NCBI RefSeq assembly: GCF_044542075.1
Contig: NZ_JBITTU010000012.1
Span: 1-64,000, forward strand
DNA length: 64,000 bases
Origin: Leeuwenhoekiella sp044542075
GTDB taxonomy: Bacteria > Bacteroidota > Bacteroidia > Flavobacteriales > Flavobacteriaceae
Reading direction: 5' to 3'
The notes beneath the pieces are model-generated. The model ran no database searches and was not told where the DNA came from. It saw only the letters and a program-made list of their open reading frames with translations. Below, one piece after another: positions 16,823 to 26,104 of the stretch. Position 1 is the first letter of the stretch, and each line of letters starts with the position of its first letter. The translations under genes and the position numbers were made by a program.

Positions 16823-17380
16823 ATGAAAGAATTTATAGAATACATATTACGATATGGTAATTTGAATAAACAGCAAATTGACTTGATTACAAGCAAAGCA
16901 AAAGAAATTGAACTTATCAAAGATGACTATTTTGCAGAAGCAGGTAAAGTTTTAAAACAGGTCGGTTTTATTATTGATGGTATTCTTCGTATTTGTTATT
17001 ACAACAACAAAGGTGAAGAAATCACTAAAATTTTTATTGAAGAAAACCATCTTCTTTTCAACTTAAACAATGCTCCTTCAACGGAATATATACAGGCTGC
17101 AACAGATTGTAAGCTCCTTGTATTTTCTAACAAAAGTTGGAAAGAAATTTCCGATACTATAATTGATTGGGAATATATTATACAAAAGATTACGAATAAA
17201 TCACTTGCGCAAAAATTGGAACGCGTAAGTCCGTTAGTTTCGCAAGATGCAACCACACGTTATCTAGAATTTATGGAAAAATATCCAACACTTGTCAATC
17301 GCATTCCCTTATCATACATCGCTTCATATTTGGGAATCACACAACAGTCGTTGAGTAGAATAAGAAAAAATATTCGCTAA
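16823..17380 (+). CDS. Crp/Fnr-family regulator
   Basis: About 185 residues from the ATG at 16823; an in-frame ATG at 16805 is equally possible. The cyclic-nucleotide-binding-like domain includes FAEAGKVLKQVGFIIDGILR, and the C-terminal helix-turn-helix is IASYLGITQQSLSRIRKNI. No Cys cluster is seen. The gene lies between two copies of a TTTACC-n4-GGTAAA palindrome, the second of which is in the promoter region of the SDR gene at 17463, so self-regulation and control of the SDR are likely. Confidence 0.82.
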   Translation: MKEFIEYILRYGNLNKQQIDLITSKAKEIELIKDDYFAEAGKVLKQVGFIIDGILRICYYNNKGEEITKIFIEENHLLFNLNNAPSTEYIQAATDCKLLVFSNKSWKEISDTIIDWEYIIQKITNKSLAQKLERVSPLVSQDATTRYLEFMEKYPTLVNRIPLSYIASYLGITQQSLSRIRKNIR

Positions 17381-17386
17381 ACTGAT

Positions 17387-17402
17387 TTTACCATATGGTA
17401 AA
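17387..17402. promoter_or_regulatory. Crp-type operator before SDR gene
   Basis: TTTACCATATGGTAAA is a perfect 16-base palindrome, immediately downstream of the crp-like stop and about 60 bases before the SDR start. A TTTTG-containing promoter-like sequence (CACTTTTGTACC) follows near 17427. Confidence 0.65.
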
Positions 17403-17462
17403 CAGGTTCATTTTTAATCTGTGCACTTTTGTACCATCAATTTATATTAAAACATGAAGAAA

Positions 17463-18272
17463 ATGGACAAAACAATTTTTATTACAGGCGCATCATCAGG
17501 ATTAGGAAAAGCAACTGCCAAATTATTTGCGGCAAATGGTTGGACGGTAATTGCTACAATGCGTAATCCCGAAAAAGAAACAGAACTTACTGAGTTACCA
17601 AACATTCATCTTTTGAAGTTGGACATCAATAATGCCAAGCAAATTGCTCAAGTAGCTTCTGAAGCGGAAAAATTAAGTCCTGTAGATGTATTATTCAATA
17701 ATGCAGCGTATGGACTTATGGGAGCTTTTGAGGGGACTAGCGATGAACAATTAACAAGACAGATCAACACTAATTTCTTAGGAACAATACTCGTTACAAA
17801 ATCATTTCTTCCTTACTTCAGAGCAAGAAAAGGAGGTACGATTATTACTGTTACATCTTCAACCGCTAATATTCCTTATCCGTTTGTAGCAGTTTATGCA
17901 GCAACAAAATCAGCATTGGAAACGTGGACGGAAGGAATGAGCTACGAACTAAATGAGTTTGGAATCAATATCAAAACAATTGTTCCTGCTTATATGCAAA
18001 CTAGCTTTGGAAATAATGCACAAATGGTTTCTCATCAAAATTATCAGGAAGTTTTTAATCAATACATCACGGCAATGAAAGCAGATTCAAATGCAAAAAA
18101 AGATACACCTGAAAACATTGCCAATGTAGTTTTCAAAGCTGCGACAGATAACAAAAAGAAATTACACTACACAGCTGGCAAACTATCAACAGTAGAATAT
18201 GAATGGCTGAGAAAAGATGGAATAGAAAATGTAATTTCAACAACGAACAAGCGATTTTTTGAAAACGAATAA
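17463..18272 (+). CDS. Short-chain dehydrogenase/reductase
   Basis: About 269 residues from the ATG at 17463 (an ATG at 17454 is also in frame). Classical SDR features are the cofactor motif TGASSGLGKAT near the N-terminus, NNAAYGLMGAF instead of NNAG, the catalytic Ser in TVTSSTAN and YAATK with catalytic Tyr and Lys. The second glycine-motif residues (MRNPEK after the beta strand) suggest NADP preference; the substrate is unknown. It is controlled from the palindrome at 17387. A cassette-style right box GCTGCCAAC follows at 18290-18298, but no matching left box was found nearby. Confidence 0.85.
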   Translation: MDKTIFITGASSGLGKATAKLFAANGWTVIATMRNPEKETELTELPNIHLLKLDINNAKQIAQVASEAEKLSPVDVLFNNAAYGLMGAFEGTSDEQLTRQINTNFLGTILVTKSFLPYFRARKGGTIITVTSSTANIPYPFVAVYAATKSALETWTEGMSYELNEFGINIKTIVPAYMQTSFGNNAQMVSHQNYQEVFNQYITAMKADSNAKKDTPENIANVVFKAATDNKKKLHYTAGKLSTVEYEWLRKDGIENVISTTNKRFFENE

Positions 18273-18289
18273 TGACGTAAAAAAGCCCA

Positions 18290-18318
18290 GCTGCCAACAA
18301 CGGTAACCGTTGCACAAG
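18290..18318 (+). repeat. Short cassette/IS1182 junction
   Basis: GCTGCCAAC (18290-18298) and GTTGCACAAG (18309-18318) are separated by only ten bases, AACGGTAACC, forming the near-palindrome CAACGGTAACCGTTG. Similar short junctions are at 21931-21959 and 27039-27067. They look like minimal AAC...GTT junctions at the edge of IS1182 copies. Confidence 0.55.
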
Positions 18319-20052
18319 CCTCTAATTCTCAGAAAATCTCACATATTTAAACCGCTTTATAGCGGTTTTTTAGTTTTGGGCCATTCTCATAACAGAAAAA
18401 ATTAGGATCCTCAAAAGAGATCTATAGGCTTCCTTTAATGCGGTTTTGAGTTCTAAAAACAAGTCGAGCATACCTGCCCCACTTTTGGTGCGTTTTTCAA
18501 TAAACTTCAGGTATTTTTTGAGGTTGTAAGCGATGGCGGAGAGCTGTATACATTTGTTGGCCTGATTTAATCCAATGGTATTTACCTTCCTTAGCCCCAT
18601 AAACTGAGTTAAGGTTCCAAAGACGGGCTCTACCGTGCTTTGTCGTTTGCCTTTCATATACCTGCCCTGAGTGCTTTCTACCCGGGCGATATTACGCTGA
18701 TACTCTGCGCAGTAGTAAGTAACACTAAACTTCTTTTCCTGTGCGCTTTTGCCCAGACAGCTCCTGCGTATTGGGCAATCAATACACACGTGCTTGCGGG
18801 CACGGTATTCCTTTTTTCGGGTTCCAGTTCTATAATCGTTGAACTCTTTGGTAAACGGGATTATCTTGCCCTGTGGGCACAGGTAATAATCTTCGTTTTC
18901 AACATACTCAAAGCCATCGGGACCGCCTTTAAACGTTCCGTGAGCAGGTATAAAACTCTTGATTCACTGACGTTCTAAAAATGCGTAGTTCTCTCCGGAG
19001 CTATAACCCGTATCAGCTACACAATTCTCCCATACCAAACCCTGCTGCCACAAGCGACGCTTTAACCGTTTTACAATATCGGGCAGTTGCTGGTTATCCT
19101 TACCGTCAGCGTGATAGGCCCTGATGTCTGTAATCACGTGATGACCCGTATCTACACTAAGCTGACTCAGGTAATTGAGCTTTCTGGCCTTACTTATGTC
19201 ATCCTCTCGCTTTTGCTCGTCGGTGACAGGGACACTGATGCGTGCATCAGGATCGGTAGGACTATAATGCGTTTTGTTGCTGGTGTATTTGCTGCCTTTA
19301 TTTCCTGCTCCCGGACGCTGATCCTGATCTTTGCTCCAGCGCTAGTTGCGGGTGCTAATGGCTTTTAATTCTTCTTCGCTGGCTGTTATGCTACGCTGGT
19401 TTTTATCTGATTTATCATCTTTACTTTTACGAAAAGGCTGCTCTTTGTCCATCGCGCTGATGTGGCAACCTTGCGCAGGTGAGATTCTAATTCTTCCTCA
19501 GGTACTTTAAGTTCCAGAGTGTCCACCGAAGCATTGGCTTTTACCGGTGCGCTGTCGATAGCCTGAGTATGCCCACTCACCATTCCGGCTTCTACACAAA
19601 GGCTGAATACTTTTGTGAAAACCGATTCAAAGACATCTTCAGGAAACAACTGCCGCGTTCGACTGATGGTAGAATGCCAGGGCAATTCTTCATCAATATC
19701 GTAACCTATAAAATATAGGATATCCAGCCGCATACTGCAATGATCTATTAACTTCCGGTCGCTAATGATGTTTTCTAAATAGCCCACTAAGCACAGTTTA
19801 AAAAACACAACAGGATCTATGCTCTTTTAACCACTGCTGCCGTAAAAGTCACGGGTAAGTTCATAGAGAAAATCCAGGTTCAGCGCATCCTTTAAACACC
19901 GGTAGAAATTTGTGGCCGGCACCCGTTCACTCAACCGAAAACTGTTGAATAACTGCTCTTGATATACTTTTTTTCCCTGCATACCATGAAATTACAACAC
20001 TTCTCTAAATTAATTATAAACCCTATGTTAGCTTTTTGCTAACTTGTGCAAC
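18309..20052 (-). mobile_element. IS1182-family element, copy A, inactive
   Basis: A 1744-bp copy bounded by the inverted pair GTTGCACAAG (18309-18318) and CTTGTGCAAC (20043-20052). The transposase, on the minus strand, is broken. The left end carries a terminator-like hairpin (AACCGCTTTATAGCGGTTTTTT). The right end is followed by a full attC-like junction of the type at 3698. Its transposase-distal 100 bp diverges from copies B and C. Confidence 0.85.
18370..19982 (-). pseudogene. IS1182-family transposase, degenerate (copy A)
   Basis: Homologous to the intact 535-residue protein at 22017-23624. Codon Gln58 in SSGQKSID has become TAA, further frameshifts break the middle (frame changes near 19386 and 18970), and the last 25 residues differ (TALKEAYRSLLRILIFSVM). 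Conserved pieces such as LPWHSTISRTRQLFPEDVFE and QSTVEPVFGTLTQFMGLRKV remain readable. It cannot yield a functional protein. Confidence 0.85.
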
Positions 20053-20188
20053 AGGCACAATGTATAACCGCAATTACGGCGGATTCGACTACGTCCGAAT
20101 CCACTCGGAATTGCTAACGTCTGTGCTAAACCGAATATTAACGCATATTAACCCGTAACTGACGGTTATACGAGACCGTTAGCCATAC
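20043..20188 (+). repeat. attC-like cassette junction 9, adjacent to IS1182
   Basis: Starts at the IS end CTTGTGCAAC and ends at the left box GTTAGCCATAC (20178-20188). The core (TGTATAACCGC... GGTTATACGAGACC) is nearly identical to 3698-3833, with GGCAC inserted between CAACA and AATG at the IS edge. Confidence 0.7.
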
Positions 20189-20191
20189 ATT

Positions 20192-20776
20192 TTGAAAAAA
20201 ATCTTACTCATATCAATAATCCTTTTAATAATCAGTTGTCAAGGAAAGACAACCGAAATTCGATTTTATCCAACATATCCGATTTCACCACAAGATTCGA
20301 TTGAAAGAATGGACTTGGACAAATCAAATATGGATTTTAAAAATATTACCAATTGGATTAGCAAAAATCAATACCACGATACAAGGTCAATTATAGAATT
20401 TAAAGATGGTCGGATTTTAAAAAAAATAATACCTTACGTTCGTGGTAACGGATTAATCAAAGAACGAAGTATTTTAAGTATTACATCCGATTCAATCCTC
20501 ATTGATGATGGATATCCAATAAGCGCACTAAAATGGGTGCTCAAACGACACTATACAAACAATGGCAAAAATTTTCGTTATCCTGATTCCCCAGAACAGG
20601 CTGGTGTCGAAATTACCTTAGACACCAACAAAACTGCATACGACTTAAAAAAAAGTTTAATAAATCTAACACGAATATTTGACGAGGTTAATAGCGAAGT
20701 AAAAGACACACTTCAGTTAAGGTTTATTTTCGATTATTTTAAGCAAATTCCACCTCCACCTCCACCGCCAAACTAA
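20192..20776 (+). CDS. Cassette-borne lipoprotein with polyproline tail, TTG start
   Basis: 194 residues beginning MKKILLISIILLIISCQG, a lipoprotein signal with lipobox Cys at residue 16. The mature region is charged with no recognised family, and the C-terminus is an unusual run of seven prolines (PPPPPPP-N), suggesting a flexible or protein-binding tail. The start codon is TTG, three bases after the left box GTTAGCCATAC. The right box GTATGGCAAC (20805-20814) is complementary apart from a one-base gap. Confidence 0.7.
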   Translation: MKKILLISIILLIISCQGKTTEIRFYPTYPISPQDSIERMDLDKSNMDFKNITNWISKNQYHDTRSIIEFKDGRILKKIIPYVRGNGLIKERSILSITSDSILIDDGYPISALKWVLKRHYTNNGKNFRYPDSPEQAGVEITLDTNKTAYDLKKSLINLTRIFDEVNSEVKDTLQLRFIFDYFKQIPPPPPPPN

Positions 20777-20804
20777 TCAAATTCAAAGCGTGGACTAAAA
20801 AAAC

Positions 20805-20940
20805 GTATGGCAACACCGTATAAAATTAATTGCTAGTACAAGTCTACTTACGAAAATCCTCGCGGATTTTCTATTCGGTTTGTATTTGCTAAATTAGGTG
20901 CTTAAACACGCCACTAATCTTATACAATCACGTTGCCCAC
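20805..20940 (+). repeat. attC-like cassette junction 10
   Basis: Runs from GTATGGCAAC (20805-20814) to GTTGCCCAC (20932-20940). Arms CGTATAAAATTAATTGC and GCCACTAATCTTATACA pair; the centre is GAAAATCC-TCGC-GGATTTTC. It belongs to the same core family as 2970 and 6982. Confidence 0.75.
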
Positions 20941-20943
20941 AAT

Positions 20944-21918
20944 ATGAAAAAAACTTTGAGACAGACATTAACACTTGGTTTTATATTAATTGGAATTGCT
21001 GTTTACGGACAAAAATTTAATTTTGATATTCACAATACAACACTAAGTGAATATCTTGAAATGGAGCGGAATTTAGGAAGTGAACAAATTCCGAATATCC
21101 GAAATCACGTTTCTGCTGATAATGCGCAACCGATAAAATTTAAGCGTGAACAAAAGATTATTTCCGATTTAGTTGCACATTATTATTTCAAGAAAAAAGA
21201 CAGTACAATGTCGTATATCCTTTATGAATGGGACGAGAGTTTATTGACTTTGAAAGCAAATACGAATGACAAAAAATCAAAGAAATATCAAAAGGCTCTT
21301 ATTCGTAAATTCAACGAATTAGAGAAAATGATTGTGGATACTTATGGAGAACCTGTTTCGGAAGGCGATTTATCTGACTTAAGAATTGCCAACGATGATA
21401 TAAAAGGCGGATTGAAAAAAAATGTAAAATGGTTTCCAAATGACAGTACGGAAATTGAAATGTACGCTAATATTTCAAATTACTATGAAAAGCGTGGAAT
21501 GGTTACAACTTCCCCAACTCATAGAATTCGACTTTACGTAAGAAACACAAAAAAGGAAGAACGAATTACGCCTGAATTAACTGAAGAACGCCTTGATAGT
21601 TTAAATAAAATTTCTAGAAAATTTATTGCCTCGTTAAATGATAAGAGTTTTACCAACTCAAAAAGTTACTTATCGGTAATTATAATTGACCAAGTGACGG
21701 ACGAACAACTCAAAGCACTAATATCTGGAATTGATTTTGACAGAGAACTTGAATTGGTATACAGCGGAATTCAAATGGCTATGAACGGTAAAGCGTTCGC
21801 AATGCTTCAATATAAATATAATGACGACCAAAACAGTCCACCAAAAGAAATGATTAAGGTAATTTTCGATGATAAAAACAAGATTGTAGGAATACAACCA
21901 ATGAAAATGCAAAACTGA
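20944..21918 (+). CDS. Secreted cassette protein, unknown function
   Basis: 324 residues with signal peptide (LGFILIGIAVYGQ). The mature part is charged and rich in Asp/Lys, with no recognised domain; it ends DDKNKIVGIQPMKMQN. The ATG lies three bases after the left box GTTGCCCAC (20932-20940), and GTGGGCAAC (21931-21939), the exact reverse complement, follows the stop. The same left box occurs in front of the DUF4269 gene at 7124. Confidence 0.7.
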   Translation: MKKTLRQTLTLGFILIGIAVYGQKFNFDIHNTTLSEYLEMERNLGSEQIPNIRNHVSADNAQPIKFKREQKIISDLVAHYYFKKKDSTMSYILYEWDESLLTLKANTNDKKSKKYQKALIRKFNELEKMIVDTYGEPVSEGDLSDLRIANDDIKGGLKKNVKWFPNDSTEIEMYANISNYYEKRGMVTTSPTHRIRLYVRNTKKEERITPELTEERLDSLNKISRKFIASLNDKSFTNSKSYLSVIIIDQVTDEQLKALISGIDFDRELELVYSGIQMAMNGKAFAMLQYKYNDDQNSPPKEMIKVIFDDKNKIVGIQPMKMQN

Positions 21919-21930
21919 CGAAAAAATACT

Positions 21931-21959
21931 GTGGGCAACAACGGTAACCGTTGCACAAG
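21931..21959 (+). repeat. Short cassette/IS1182 junction
   Basis: GTGGGCAAC (21931-21939) is followed by AACGGTAACC and GTTGCACAAG (21950-21959), the same ten-base linker as at 18299. CAACGGTAACCGTTG is close to a perfect palindrome. Confidence 0.55.
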
Positions 21960-23694
21960 CCTTTAATTCTTAGAAAATATCACTTATTTAAACCGCTCTT
22001 AAGCGGTTTTCTAGTTTTATATCGTTTGTAAATTAGCAGAATGAAGCCTCTTTAAAATGGACTTATACTCTTGATTTAACGTCATTGTGAACTTTAAAAA
22101 CAAAACGAGCATCCCTGCCCCACTTTTGGTGCGTTTTTCAATAAACTTCAGGTATTTTTTGAGGTTATAGGCGATGGCCGAGAGCTGCATGCATTTGTTA
22201 GCCTGTTTTAATCCAATAGTATTTACTTTTCTTAGCCCCATAAACTGAGTTAAGGTTCCAAAGACAGGTTCTACCGTGCTTTGCCGCTTACCTTTCATAT
22301 ACCTGCCCTGTGGGCTTTCTACACGGGCGATGTTGCGCTGGTATTCTGCTCTGTAATAGGTCACGCTAAATTTCTTTTCCTGAGCACTTTTGCCCAGGCA
22401 ACTCCTGCGTATTGGGCAATCAATACACACGTGCTTGCGGGCACGGTATTCTTTCTTTCGGGTTCCCGTTCTATAATCGTTGAACTCTTTGGTAAACGGG
22501 ATTATCTTGCCCTGTGGGCACAGGTAATGATCTTCGTTTTCAACGTAGGTAAAATTGTCTGGACCGCCTTTAAACGTTCCGTGTGCAGGTATAAAACTCT
22601 TGATTCCCTGACGCTCTAAAAATGCGTAGTTCTCTCCGGAGCTATAACCCGTATCGGCTACACAATTCTCCCACACCAAACCCTGCTGCCACAAGCGTCG
22701 CTTTAACCGTTTTACAATATCGGGCAGTTGCTGGTTATCTTTTCCATCTGCGTGGTAGGCTCTGATGTCTGTAATCACATGATGACCCGTATCTACACTA
22801 AGCTGACTTAAGTAATTGAGCTTTCTGGCCTTACTTATGTCATCCTCTCGCTTTTGCTCGTCGGTGACAGGGACACTGATGCGTGCATCAGGATCGGTAG
22901 GACTATAGTGGGTTTTGTTGCTGGTGTATTTGCTGCCTTTATTTCCTGCTCCCGGACGCTGATCCTGATCTTTGCTCCAGCGCTTGTTACGGGTAGTAAT
23001 AGCATTCAGTTCCTGCTCATTGGCAGTTATGCCGCGCTGGTTTTTATCTGATTTATCGCCTTTACTCTTACGAAACGGCTGCTCTTTGTCCATCGCGCTG
23101 ATGTGGCGAATCTTGCACAGGTGAGATTCTAACTCCTCTTCAGGTACTTTAAGTTCTAGAGTGTCCATCGAAGCATTGGCTTTTACCGGTGCGCTGTCGA
23201 TAGCTTGAGTATGCCCACTCACCATTCCGGCTTCTACACAAAGGCTGAATACTTTTGTAAAAACCGATTCAAAGACATCTTCAGGAAACAACTGTCGCGT
23301 TCGACTGATGGTAGAATGCCAGGGCAATTCTTCATCAATATCGTAACCTATAAAATATAGGATGTCAAGCCGCATACTGCAATGTTCAATAAGCTTGCGG
23401 TCACTTATAATGTTCTCTAAATAGCCCACTAAGCAGAGCTTAAAAAACACAACAGGATCTATACTCTTTTGACCACTGCTGCCGTAAAAGTCACGGGTAA
23501 GTTCATAGAGAAAATCCAGGTTCAGCGCATCCTTTAAACGCCGGTAGAAATTTGTGGAGGGTACGCGCTCACTCAACCGAAAACTATTGAACAACTGCTC
23601 TTGATATACTTTTTTTCCTTGCATACCATGAAATTACAACACTTCTCTAAATTAATTATAAACCCTATGTTAGCTTTTTGCTAACTTGTGCAAC
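21950..23694 (-). mobile_element. IS1182-family element, copy B, intact
   Basis: 1745 bp between GTTGCACAAG (21950-21959) and CTTGTGCAAC (23685-23694). It carries one full transposase gene on the minus strand, a terminator-like hairpin near the transposase 3' end (AACCGCTCTTAAGCGGTTTTC) and a TTAGCTTTTTGCTAA hairpin just inside the other end. It sits between two cassettes with short junctions on both sides. Confidence 0.88.
22017..23624 (-). CDS. IS1182-family transposase (copy B)
   Basis: 535 residues, full length for the family. It has an N-terminal DUF772-type domain (residues about 20-150; LPWHSTISRTRQLFPEDVFE), a central DDE region with GHTQAIDSAPVKANAS and VADTGYSSGENY, and a C-terminal ending with QSTVEPVFGTLTQFMGLRKV, where the catalytic Glu lies. 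It is the only open copy of the three in this window and could mobilise the two broken copies in trans. Confidence 0.92.
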   Translation of the reverse strand: MQGKKVYQEQLFNSFRLSERVPSTNFYRRLKDALNLDFLYELTRDFYGSSGQKSIDPVVFFKLCLVGYLENIISDRKLIEHCSMRLDILYFIGYDIDEELPWHSTISRTRQLFPEDVFESVFTKVFSLCVEAGMVSGHTQAIDSAPVKANASMDTLELKVPEEELESHLCKIRHISAMDKEQPFRKSKGDKSDKNQRGITANEQELNAITTRNKRWSKDQDQRPGAGNKGSKYTSNKTHYSPTDPDARISVPVTDEQKREDDISKARKLNYLSQLSVDTGHHVITDIRAYHADGKDNQQLPDIVKRLKRRLWQQGLVWENCVADTGYSSGENYAFLERQGIKSFIPAHGTFKGGPDNFTYVENEDHYLCPQGKIIPFTKEFNDYRTGTRKKEYRARKHVCIDCPIRRSCLGKSAQEKKFSVTYYRAEYQRNIARVESPQGRYMKGKRQSTVEPVFGTLTQFMGLRKVNTIGLKQANKCMQLSAIAYNLKKYLKFIEKRTKSGAGMLVLFLKFTMTLNQEYKSILKRLHSANLQTI

Positions 23695-23721
23695 AGGCAC
23701 AATGTATAACCGTTGGCAATA
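23685..23721 (+). repeat. Short cassette/IS1182 junction
   Basis: CTTGTGCAAC (23685-23694), linker AGGCACAATGTATAACC, then left box GTTGGCAATA (23712-23721). The linker contains the beginning of the 3698-type junction core (AATGTATAACC), as if most of the core were deleted. Confidence 0.5.
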
Positions 23722-23730
23722 ATCTAAAAA

Positions 23731-24675
23731 ATGAATCACACTCTAAGAATAACATTTCTAATATTTGTTTTAATATTTAATTCTTGTGGATATCAGAAAA
23801 CAGAAGAAGATAGACATCCTGAAATCCCTATTTTTCCTAAGCATACAAACAATAAAATTTCCATAAAGGAATTTCCTTTTTATTTAACAAATATTAAATA
23901 CAACCAAAAAAATGTATTCGCAAATAATGAAAATGGTGATTGGATAATTTTAGATAGAAAATTTAATAAAATTAAACAGTTAAATAAACCTTCTGCTTAT
24001 GTGCATAGTTATATTAGTAAAGATGGAAATATTTACTTTTTAAAACCAAAAGAAAAAACTGAATTAAATGAAGTTTATAAATTCTCCATTCAAGACAATT
24101 TCAAAAAAGAGAAAATAGTAAATTTAATTCTAAAATCTAGAGAAGGCGTCTCAATTAGAGATTCGTTAAATTTAGTTTATAAAAATCAAACTAATAAATA
24201 TATAGATAGTTTAACTTCTGATATTTATCAAAAAGAAGAAAAATTAATATCTGAAAAAATTAAAAAATTAAACTCAAATTTGATTTCGATTTTTCCATTA
24301 GTGAATGAAGTAAGTGTTTTAAAATATGAAAACAAAGAATTCGCTTTATATACAAGATATGACCACACAAATGAATTTAAAGATGTATTAGAAAAAACAC
24401 AGCTGAATGAATTAAAACCTATATGGAATTTAGAAAAAAGTCCAAAATCATTTGGAAAAGTTACTTTAGGAAATTCATTCTCTGGAAATCATTATGTAGG
24501 CGGTTATACTCCTTATGGCTATAATTACGTAGAACTTTCATTAAATAACGAAACAACAAAGTTTAAAGCAAAAAATTCGAACAATGGAAATGGTGTAAAT
24601 ATTTTATATAAGAGCAAAGACACAATTATCATTAATGATTTTGAAAGACTATACTACATAACATTAAAAAAATAA
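23731..24675 (+). CDS. Cassette-borne lipoprotein, unknown function
   Basis: 314 residues. The start MNHTLRITFLIFVLIFNSCG gives a lipobox Cys at residue 19. The mature part has repeated short beta-type blocks (KNVFANNENGDWIILDRKFN, AYVHSYISKDGNIYFLKPK) that resemble propeller blades, but I cannot assign a fold. The left box GTTGGCAATA (23712) and right TATTGCCAA (24677-24685) are complementary; the final C of the right box is replaced by the end of a group II intron fragment. Confidence 0.7.
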   Translation: MNHTLRITFLIFVLIFNSCGYQKTEEDRHPEIPIFPKHTNNKISIKEFPFYLTNIKYNQKNVFANNENGDWIILDRKFNKIKQLNKPSAYVHSYISKDGNIYFLKPKEKTELNEVYKFSIQDNFKKEKIVNLILKSREGVSIRDSLNLVYKNQTNKYIDSLTSDIYQKEEKLISEKIKKLNSNLISIFPLVNEVSVLKYENKEFALYTRYDHTNEFKDVLEKTQLNELKPIWNLEKSPKSFGKVTLGNSFSGNHYVGGYTPYGYNYVELSLNNETTKFKAKNSNNGNGVNILYKSKDTIIINDFERLYYITLKK

Positions 24676-24686
24676 CTATTGCCAAT

Positions 24687-24880
24687 CGAGTAGGCGGCCG
24701 TGAGCGGTAAGCCCACGGTGCACCTCTCACACCACCGTACGTACGGGTCTCGTATACGGCGGTTCGTTAAATCAAAACTTTACTTTAAGGTAATACTCCT
24801 GCATACTCTCAAAACCTCGTTTTCTTAAACGTTTTTGGGTGATCGTAGTCCTAAGTATTGGGCTTTGAGCTACTGCCCAT
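24687..24880 (-). mobile_element. Second group II intron 3' fragment
   Basis: On the minus strand it contains the last about 35 residues of the intron-encoded reverse transcriptase, then the CCGTATACGAGACCC/CGTACGG structural pair, the GGGCTTACCGCTCACGGCC segment and the end CCTACTCGAT. It ends against the cassette box TTGGCAATA, the same relative position as the fragment at 843. Its 5' side is fused to an IS3 fragment at 24883. Confidence 0.65.
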
Positions 24881-24882
24881 CC

Positions 24883-25236
24883 TGCAACCCTACCTATACT
24901 ATCTTTGCGGAGAGAAGCGGGATCAGCATCAGTATGACTCAGCAATACAACCCCTATGAGAATGCCGTAGCCGAACTAATAAACGGAATATTAAAACAGG
25001 AATTTGGATTGGGTAAAACAATGGTGAGTCTAAAACTGGCTCATAAAATGGATAAAAAAGCAGTCAAAATCTACAATTCAAAACGAATGCACTACAGCCT
25101 GGAATTTAAAACTCCAGACTTTGCTCACAGTAATCAAAATCATAATTACAGACAGTACAGAAAAATACCGATATTAGTAATTCAATAAAAACAAATAGTA
25201 AACCGGCAACTGGTCAACCTATTTCAGTATAAGACA
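24883..25236 (+). mobile_element. IS3-family fragment, copy 3
   Basis: Contains the last third of OrfB (from the CNPTYT region, with catalytic Glu in NAVAELINGILKQEF) and the right IS end (CTATTTCAGTATAAGACA, ending 25236). The left part is missing and the piece is joined directly to the group II intron fragment, mirroring the intron/IS3 contact at 1176. The open frame 24835-25188 is therefore a chimera, not a gene. Confidence 0.82.
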
Positions 25237-25345
25237 GAAACTCACCTGCCGCCCCAGAACAATTTGACTACAACGAATACCAATCCGACTACTTTTTACG
25301 AAACGACAATTAAGAACTTTGCAACATACTTAAAACAAGAAAAAT

Positions 25346-26083
25346 ATGCAGAATCTTAAAGAAAAAGTAATTGCTATCACAGGCGCAAGTAGCGGAATTG
25401 GAAAATCCATTGCCACAAAGCTGGCTGCCGAAGGGGCAAAAGTAGTTCTTGCTGCGCGTCGTGAAGAAAGATTAAAGGAGGTTGTAGAAAATATTATTGA
25501 AAGTGACGGAGAAGCAAGTTATGTTATTGCCGATGTCAAAAATAAGGCAGACTTGGATAAATTGGTTGAAAAAGCCGTAGCTGAATATAGAAGACTGGAT
25601 GTAATAGTTAATAATGCAGGGATTAGTCAGTTAAGCCAAATTGATGAACTGGATGTGGAAGGCTGGGAGCAAATGATCAATGTGAACCTGAAAGGTATTT
25701 TATATGGAATGGCCGCCGCAATTCCCGTGTTTAAAAAACAAGAATCCGGACACATCGTAAATATCATTTCTACGGCAGGGCTTAAAATAATCCCAACAAT
25801 GGGTGTTTATGCCGGAACCAAAAATGCTGTAAGGACCATTTCTGAGGCTTTTAGGCAAGAGTCTGATGGAACTATAAGAATCACAGGAATTTCCCCAGGC
25901 TTCGTGAATACCGATTTTGCTGAAAATATTAAAAACGACCAAATGCGAACAGCTATTCTAAAAAGTCGAGATGAAATTGCCATAAGTCCCGATGCGATTG
26001 CAGATGCTGTAATCTATGCTATTAGTCAGCCGAAAGAAGTAGAGATTGGGGATATTGTGATTAGACCAGCAGTTCAAAACTAA
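25346..26083 (+). CDS. Short-chain dehydrogenase/reductase
   Basis: 245 residues, standard SDR length. It has cofactor motif TGASSGIGKSIA at the N-terminus, AARREERLKE after the second strand (Arg residues suggest NADP), NNAGIS, catalytic Ser in NIISTAG and YAGTKNA with Tyr and Lys. It ends with a family-typical VIRPAVQN. The gene is followed after about 20 bases by an AraC regulator, as in the NmrA/AraC pair at 11811/12698. The left cassette boundary is not visible; an IS3 scar lies just upstream. Confidence 0.88.
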   Translation: MQNLKEKVIAITGASSGIGKSIATKLAAEGAKVVLAARREERLKEVVENIIESDGEASYVIADVKNKADLDKLVEKAVAEYRRLDVIVNNAGISQLSQIDELDVEGWEQMINVNLKGILYGMAAAIPVFKKQESGHIVNIISTAGLKIIPTMGVYAGTKNAVRTISEAFRQESDGTIRITGISPGFVNTDFAENIKNDQMRTAILKSRDEIAISPDAIADAVIYAISQPKEVEIGDIVIRPAVQN

Positions 26084-26104
26084 TAATTAGTTACCTTTAA
26101 AGTT

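Noticed and set aside
18640..19368. Plus-strand frames inside the IS1182 copies
   Set aside because: They are antisense shadows of the transposase, recurring in each copy with breaks.
24835..25188. Open frame joining group II intron sequence to the end of IS3 OrfB
   Set aside because: The first residues are antisense to intron DNA and the rest is a truncated transposase; it is a by-product of the junction at 24883.
25237..25345. Short frame NSPAAPEQFDYNEYQSDYFL before the SDR gene
   Set aside because: No start codon and only about 28 codons; it may be the end of a lost gene, but cannot be supported.
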